Part shown: positions 58,428-64,000 of the stretch, piece by piece
Layout of the letters: the number at the start of each line of letters is the position of its first letter
Position numbering within the stretch: position 1 is the first letter of the stretch
Assembly (NCBI GenBank): GCA_012656075.1
Contig: JAAKBF010000123.1
Location: 161,897 to 225,896, forward strand
DNA length: 64,000 bases
DNA from: Phytophthora hibernalis
Lineage: Eukaryota > Oomycota > Peronosporomycetes > Peronosporales > Peronosporaceae
Direction: 5' to 3'
Program-made: the position numbers and the translations under genes
The notes under the pieces: generated by a model
What the model saw: the letters and a program-made list of their open reading frames with translations, nothing else
Told to the model about the DNA's origin: nothing
Databases searched by the model: none

Positions 58428-60110
58428 TCAGGTGCCTGTTAAAAACTGCGTTGACTGCAGCGCGTAGTACCGCAGCTGTGTCTCTAGCGCTGAGAAGTTT
58501 AAATTTGCAATGACCTGGATGTAGAAATGCGGGTTTCGATACACGTCTCTCCGGCCATAGCACTTTTGGTTCTGTTCAAAATCCAACTCCAGAAAGAACA
58601 ATTGAATTTCGTAGTATCTTCGGGCAGATTCTCTGTGGAAGCGCATCAAATGCGTCCAAATTGCAGGATCTGCGTATGACTTCACGGCTCCAGACACAGC
58701 ATCAACTGCTTTTTCTTGCAAGTTCGCATCTGCAGGCTTATCTGCGACCATTCCGGTGAGCTTGTGCTGATTGCGATGCATGAACAGCACCTCTCCGTCT
58801 GCGTCATGCTGCACCATAGTCATTCCACAGAAATCTGAGCGGAGGAAGCTGTCCACGATAGTTCCTGCCATCCCCGGCGGCGTTTGAATCATGTGGAAGG
58901 GAACATCCAACTTCAGCCACGCCAAACGAAAGAGATCCTTGTCTCCCCACGCGAGCCTCAACGTCGCGAAGAAATTTGGACGGTAACGAGCGTAGAATCG
59001 CACGAGTTCCAGTGGTGCAGAATGTATTCTACGATCTATTACCAACTGACCGCTTTCCTGCTCGAACATGTCCACATATGGCATATCCAAATACTCCCAC
59101 AGCAACGAGTTCTCACGGATGCCGAAAATGGTGTAACCCGGGTGCCAGAAGTCCGGCCAGAAAACTGCTCCCGTCCTCACGAACTCAGGAGACTCGAAAA
59201 TGAATGTCGGATCTCGTACAGGAACGTTGTCGGCATCCAGAAACAACACGCGGTCGAACAAGCTGTGATAAATGGCATGTACTTTTGCAACAAAGCGCTT
59301 CGCAAGCTTATCGTGAATCTCCTGGAAAGTGATGTTACTCTCCTGTGCAGCTAGATGACGCAGAGGATCCAGGATCCCAGCGTTCGTCTTCATTTCATCC
59401 GGCCGGAACCAAATTTCGATAGGCAACTGACAACGATACACATCGCGAAGTACACGAATCGTAGCGTACGCACTAGCAAGAAGCTTGGGATAGACGACCA
59501 TCACGATCCCGTCGAGAGGTGGTTCCTGCCCCTCCGCCACATTTGGCAGCGCAAAACTCGGCTGTAACGCCGCGAGCACTGCATCGTGTGCATCCACCCG
59601 AAAGTTGACAAACTTAGGAGCATCCTCGCACTTGAACGCCACTTCATGTCGTAAACTGTTGCAATGTCGTCTCATGGCTCGAAATTTCTCTCCAGAGTCA
59701 ACATCTGCCACCTCACAGTAGCCAGACTCACCTTTGGACACGACCGTCGTGCAATTCTCGTCCTTCTCTGGCTGTCGAGCACCTTCCGGACTGCAACCGC
59801 CTGTAGCTCGCCATCCGATACACTGCAAATTGCGCTTCCTCGTCTCTCCAGACGGGAAATCTCGGATTGAAACTCGGGTTTCAACTTCCGTCGCCAGTGT
59901 GCTACTGTTTCTGTCAATCCAAGAGCTGCCCAACCGAAAGGTGAAGGCCCCGATACTGTGTGCAGACCAAAAGAGAGCCACCGATGCGTACACGACCGTC
60001 ACCGCCAACAGAATGCGAGGCAACCAACAGACCCATCGTCTACGTGACCGCCAAAGGGGCGGTCGAGGGTCAGAAGACTTTCTCTCTATAGGAGCGCCCT
60101 CAATTGCCAT
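58428..60110 (-). CDS. MNN-type alpha-mannosyltransferase-like glycosyltransferase
   Basis: 560 residues from ATG at 60110, single exon. A basic cytosolic tail (LWRSRRRW) precedes one membrane anchor at about residues 27-48 (WLPRILLAVTVVYASVALFW), giving type II Golgi topology. The lumenal catalytic part has DGIVMVVYPKLLASAYATIR, then YHSLFDRVLFLDADNVPVRD with the DxD metal site at about 292-294, and GAVFWPDFWHPGYTIFGI and QESGQLVIDR, which match the fungal MNN1/MNN2 family (putative mannosyltransferases). It probably extends mannose chains on glycoproteins. Divergently arranged with the BTB-Kelch gene across about 260 bases. Confidence 0.85.
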   Translation of the reverse strand: MAIEGAPIERKSSDPRPPLWRSRRRWVCWLPRILLAVTVVYASVALFWSAHSIGAFTFRLGSSWIDRNSSTLATEVETRVSIRDFPSGETRKRNLQCIGWRATGGCSPEGARQPEKDENCTTVVSKGESGYCEVADVDSGEKFRAMRRHCNSLRHEVAFKCEDAPKFVNFRVDAHDAVLAALQPSFALPNVAEGQEPPLDGIVMVVYPKLLASAYATIRVLRDVYRCQLPIEIWFRPDEMKTNAGILDPLRHLAAQESNITFQEIHDKLAKRFVAKVHAIYHSLFDRVLFLDADNVPVRDPTFIFESPEFVRTGAVFWPDFWHPGYTIFGIRENSLLWEYLDMPYVDMFEQESGQLVIDRRIHSAPLELVRFYARYRPNFFATLRLAWGDKDLFRLAWLKLDVPFHMIQTPPGMAGTIVDSFLRSDFCGMTMVQHDADGEVLFMHRNQHKLTGMVADKPADANLQEKAVDAVSGAVKSYADPAIWTHLMRFHRESARRYYEIQLFFLELDFEQNQKCYGRRDVYRNPHFYIQVIANLNFSALETQLRYYALQSTQFLTGT

Positions 60111-60369
60111 GCGCAACAGTAAAGGAGTTTGAAGCGGCGTTCGTCAGATTTTGTTGTAGCCATGAATGAGGACAAGTGGGGTTAGAAATGAACAGTGGCA
60201 CTTGTTGGAGACATCATCTTGCGAACGTTAGAAATGTTGGAGCGACATACGTAGGTATGTTGCTCCAGGAGTGTTGGTCAGCTTCAGCCGACTTAAAGTT
60301 GCAGCATGTCCATAGAAACGCGTCCTTCCAACTTGACCATCATTCGCGAATCTGATCCCTGCGGTCGCC

Positions 60370-62221
60370 ATGGCTTCCCGCATGGAGAACAGCGTGGGCC
60401 GCGCGCAGCTCTCGGCCGTGCGCAGCGGCGTCGAGACGCAGCAGGAGCAGCGCCACCAGCTGCTGGCCATGTGTCTGCGGCAGGAGCTCACGGACGTGTC
60501 GCTGCTGCTGCTCCACGACGAGCGACTGGAGGAGGTGGCGGCCCATCGCGTAGTGCTGGCTGCTGCCAGTCCCTTTTTCCACGCGCTCTTCACCAGCGGA
60601 CTGAAGGAGTCACACGACGTTTCGCCCCGCGTGCCTCTGCCCGACGTCCCCGTCGCCGCCTTCCGGGAGCTGCTGAGATACATGTACATAGGAGAGTTAA
60701 CCGTCTCGGGAGATACTATACTGTCTGTGTTACACGCCGCCAACCGCCTGGAGCTACAGGAGGTGGTGGACATTTGTTGCAAGCAGCTCATGCTCGAGCT
60801 CTGCGTGGACAACTGCGTGGACATCTACGTGTGCTGCGAGCAGCTCCAGATGCGCGCGGCCTGCAGACTACTGGCTCAGGCGGCGCGCGCCATGATCGAC
60901 ACGTTCTTTTGTGCCGTGTACCAGACTGAAGGCTTCAAGAACTTGCCGTTGGAGGCCGTGATGAAGATTTTAAGACATCAGGAGGACGGATCCACGGACG
61001 ACGCAGCTGTGAAAGTCTGGATGATGCACGACCCCATGACGAGACAGAGAGAACTCTCGTCTGTGAGGCACTCGTCTAGTGGGGAGAATGATATGGACGA
61101 AGTGATTCTGAGTCGACGATATAGTGACAACGCCATGGTGAACAGCAAGGAGAGACTGTCGTTGGCGGTTGAAGCGGTGGATAGTGGTGCGATGAGTGCT
61201 GAAATCGAGGACAATCCGAAATACCAGTTGACCCCAACGATTTTCGTGGTCGGAGGATTTAACAACCCCGGCGCGCTGAATACAGTCGAGTATCTCGACT
61301 TTCACCGAGGCGAATGGTTCCCAGCGGCGCCCATGTTGACGAAGCGATCTTACAGCGGAGTCGCAGTCACGAAAGACAACAGGATGTTTGTCATGGGAGG
61401 CACCAGCAGCAGCTCTCAACACCACAAGACGATGGAGGAATTTGACCCTGAAGCAAATGTCTGGACGACGATGCCTCCGATGACAAATACGCGAAGTTAT
61501 CTGGGTGCTACAGTTGTGGGGACTTTATTTACGCTGTTGGAGGATTTAATGGCCAAGCGCATTTATCGTCTGTGGAACGGTTCAATCTTCAAACGCAGCA
61601 ATGGGAGCTGATGCCTCCCCTTTCAACAGGGCGGAGCGGGCTAGCGGTTGTTGCTCTAAACGGTCTAGTTTACGCTATTGGAGGATACGACGGCAGGAAA
61701 CATTTGAAGACCGTGGAGGTATTCGACCCACAGACCAACCAATGGTCGTTTGTGACGGGCATGCGGTATGCGCGCAATGGCCCCGCAGCCGTGGTGCAAG
61801 GACACAGTAACAGCATTCTGGTGTTTGGAGGCGAGTCGCGCCATGGTGCCAGGATGAATACAAGCGAGCGACTGGACCTGAACAATGGCATGTGGAGTGA
61901 TGTGGATGCCTTTGCAGATTGCCGTAGCGGCCATGTTGCATTTAGTTTCCTCAGCGAGTCGTTCCTGTTCTGCCTGGGAGGATCCAATAAAAGGACGAGT
62001 ATCTCGATACTGTCCACCGATATGACTACCTATCGAAACAGTGGACGCTTCACTCCCAGATGCGCGCACAGCGCTGTGGCCTGAACGTCGCGGTGGTGAA
62101 GACTTCCCGACACGCCGAATGCTTTTTGGCTCAAAAGGAGATGGAAAATCAGATGTATGAACAACCAGCCTACTTCTGCCGAAAGGAATGCAGATCTATA
62201 TCATTTGCCGACGGAGCGTGA
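60370..62221 (+). CDS. BTB-BACK-Kelch protein (Cul3 adaptor-like)
   Basis: ATG at 60370. A BTB domain occupies about residues 35-140 (LTDVSLLLLHDERLEEVAAH, RVVLAAASPFFHALFTSGLK, FRELLRYMYIGELTVS), followed by a BACK region. From residue 290 there are Kelch repeats with GG and Y/W spacing (FVVGGFNNPGALNTVEYLD, MFVMGGTSSSS, VYAIGGYDGRKHLKTVEVFD, LVFGGESRHG). The frame breaks twice: near 61535, where GGGG seems one G short (DFIYAVGGFNGQ follows), and near 61992 in AAAAGG, after which the last repeat runs to TGA at 62219. BTB-Kelch proteins usually deliver substrates to Cullin-3 ubiquitin ligase. The substrate is unknown. The breaks look like lost bases in homopolymers. Confidence 0.85.
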
Positions 62222-62565
62222 TCCCATTCATTGTACAAAACTTGAGGATTCATTTATTAAACTTAAAAAACAACTCAACAGGAAATTGCATTCGCCGCAA
62301 ATACTTTTCAAGTTTCGTTGGGGTCTTTCATTGTAGTCCTTATCGAGTTTAGCAGTTGCTTGCTCTTCCGGAAACACCTTCGTCATTTATCATTGTCGTA
62401 TCTCCAATTCCGATTCCATTGTCAGGAAGTTTTTCTAGCTAGTTTATATTATAAGCTAGCTACATGTAGAAACAAACATTTTCATGAGACGAAGTCATCT
62501 TTGGAAGATTATCCCTCCTGTGCTACGCGCTTGAGCTATACAGCTTGGTGATCTTGTCCTTTGTT
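62222..62565. other. convergent intergenic spacer
   Basis: 344 AT-rich bases between the Kelch and RXLR gene ends. TACATGTA at 62461. Nothing else seen. Confidence 0.6.
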
Positions 62566-63003
62566 TCAGGATTTTTCAACGACGCCAAATATTTTGAAGT
62601 TTTGGTTGGGTGAATTTTCTTCGCGTAAAATTCTTTGAAGACCGGAGTCAATAACTGGTTCTACATCGCGTTGGATCTTGATGCGTTCCGGGGCGTCACG
62701 GTTTTCTGATCGAGAACGCCACTTCTTGATTGACTCGTGAGCCACGTTACTCTTTTTCTGACCCACCACCGAGGAGTCAAGGACCTCTTCATCTCCATCC
62801 TTCACACGAGCGGCACCTCTCAAGAAGCGTCTGCCAGTGTCGTTTCCATATCCAGCAGATTGAGCTCGCGCCTCATAAGAGAGGTTTGATGAAACAATCT
62901 TCGATGTCTTCACCTGGTTCGAGCCTCCGTTGGGCAAAATTGCGTTGCTGTTTGGAAGTAGAGTTGCTACCGACGCCACCAGAAGATAGGCAAGCAATCG
63001 CAT
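62566..63003 (-). CDS. RXLR effector
   Basis: An intact, intronless 145-residue gene. The signal peptide is MRLLAYLLVASVATLLPNSN (cleavage near residue 21). The motif RFLR is at residues 59-62 and an acidic DGDEEV at 69-74 takes the dEER position. This spacing is standard for Phytophthora RXLR effectors, which are secreted and act in plant cells. The effector domain of about 70 residues (KKWRSRSENRDAPERIKIQR, then GLQRILREEN) is charged and helical; it is too short to claim WY folds. It lies at the edge of the chromosomal gene block, next to gene-empty sequence. An initiator-like TCACTTCCCAACT lies about 50 bases upstream. Confidence 0.88.
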   Translation of the reverse strand: MRLLAYLLVASVATLLPNSNAILPNGGSNQVKTSKIVSSNLSYEARAQSAGYGNDTGRRFLRGAARVKDGDEEVLDSSVVGQKKSNVAHESIKKWRSRSENRDAPERIKIQRDVEPVIDSGLQRILREENSPNQNFKIFGVVEKS

Positions 63004-63050
63004 GGGTTTGATACAGCTTTAGCTGTTCAGGGGTGTAACTGCGGAGCGCG

Positions 63051-63063
63051 AGTTGGGAAGTGA
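63051..63063 (-). promoter_or_regulatory. initiator-like element of the RXLR gene
   Basis: TCACTTCCCAACT on the minus strand fits most positions of the oomycete initiator TCATTYYNCAWTTT and lies 48-60 bases before the ATG. Three mismatches make it tentative. Confidence 0.4.
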
Positions 63064-64000
63064 TATCTACTTATCCGTGGCGAGCGGTGTGCCGGTGTGT
63101 AGGCTTACAATAACACGTTAATCGCAACGCCCCGTTCTACTGTACATGTACTGTGATAAAAAGTTGATACAGTGTGGTCGCCCTATGGAACCAAAACAAT
63201 ACGTGGGGCCAAACACGGTTAACAAAACACAGCAAGTGTGAACTGGCCCCACGTCTTCGGATATGGCTTCCCGCTGAGCATCGCTGAGCATCAAACCGAG
63301 TCGACAATATCCAAGTCAACATACCGGTACTGTACAGTCCGATATGCTGCAATCGGGAACATGTTCAATATCCAACGTATGTACAATGTACTGTATCCGA
63401 TAGACATTAAGTAGATGGTTCAATTAAGAATGAACAATGTGCTCATGCCCCCAGGCTGGGGCCCAGGTTCGCACAAACACGAACTGTATTACCGGTACTA
63501 CTACCGTAGGTAGCACTATTTGCAAAAAGTTGTGTACATGTATTATTAGTACAATTCTTCAAAGTATAACACAAATCTAGCTCCCGTCGAGCCACGCGGT
63601 AGCTTAGTTAGTATCACAAACAGATTAGAATTGCGATTGCAGACGTAGCTTGGTAGTCGAGATGAGGGGTAGGAAAGAAATCCGAAAGTGAGATTGATTT
63701 AGTTAGAAGTCCATGTCCTGCTTGATCTCCCTCCTAATGGCGCTACTCCTACTGTAGTGCCCCCTTCACTTACCATGCAATGAAGATGTGTATGCAGCGG
63801 GAACGGTCCGATGGGACGGGAACGCCAACATTTCACTTGAGATTTGTATGGTGCCATGCAACGGGAACGGACACATGGGACGGGAACGGTTGGTCTCGTC
63901 AATACGCATGCCAATCACATATACAGTGCCGACTTCAACCGTACCGACCAATCATATCATCCCGATCCCAGATAACCACCCAATCAGCTCGCCACGTTCG
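63064..64000. other. intergenic end of window
   Basis: No gene recognised. Contains TACATGTA (63143, 63535), ACCGGTAC words, and a loose repeat of GACGGGAACG-type words at 63800-63895. Confidence 0.5.

Noticed and set aside
1..64000. tRNA, rRNA, CRISPR, bacterial operons or origins
   Set aside because: None seen. Short GT-AG introns, LTR elements and oomycete promoters show a eukaryotic nuclear sequence.

Overview
The window looks like genomic DNA of a flagellated plant-pathogenic oomycete, most likely a Phytophthora or close relative. The evidence is two RXLR-type secreted effector genes, a broken Crinkler (LFLAK) effector, oomycete-type initiator elements (TCATTCC..CATTTT), short GT-AG introns, an intraflagellar-transport gene and abundant copia, gypsy and Polinton elements. 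I could not run any search, so family names rest on motifs recognised by eye.

Layout. (1) 1-13 kb is gene-poor and duplicated. It holds armadillo-repeat remnants, an inverted repeat copy (597-1425), and a tandem array of a ~2.58 kb unit (three full copies plus a partial fourth from 4405). Each unit carries a small RXLR effector gene with its own initiator; only copy 1 has the full 90-codon frame, and copies 2-4 share a one-base loss. (2) 13.5-18.4 kb is a Ty1/copia element with both LTRs whose reverse transcriptase has been deleted; it carries a piggyBac-like TTAA MITE. (3) 19.1-40.7 kb is a nest: a Ty3/gypsy element split precisely by a second copia element (22251-27253, 5-bp target duplication GTTCG) and followed by a decayed Polinton/Maverick (about 27.4-40.5 kb) with capsid, protease, integrase and protein-primed DNA polymerase genes. 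A gypsy LTR fragment lies just beyond the Polinton. (4) 40.8-42.8 kb is a broken Crinkler effector. (5) 43-62.2 kb is a gene-dense chromosomal block: a MATE transporter, IFT122, a tubby-like protein, an armadillo-repeat protein, a MNN-type mannosyltransferase and a BTB-Kelch protein. (6) An RXLR effector lies at 62.6-63.0 kb, then non-coding sequence to the end.

How genes fit together. IFT122 (IFT-A core) lies immediately downstream of a tubby-like gene on the same strand. In animals tubby-like proteins bind IFT-A to bring cargo into cilia, so this may be a flagellar gene pair serving zoospores. The Polinton genes form a virus-like replication and virion module, but almost every one is interrupted.

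Caution on reading frames. Many genes, including ones expected to be essential, are broken by what looks like one missing base, often in a G/C or A run. Some breaks may be consensus errors rather than pseudogenes. Effector and viral genes are described as they stand; no repaired sequence is given.
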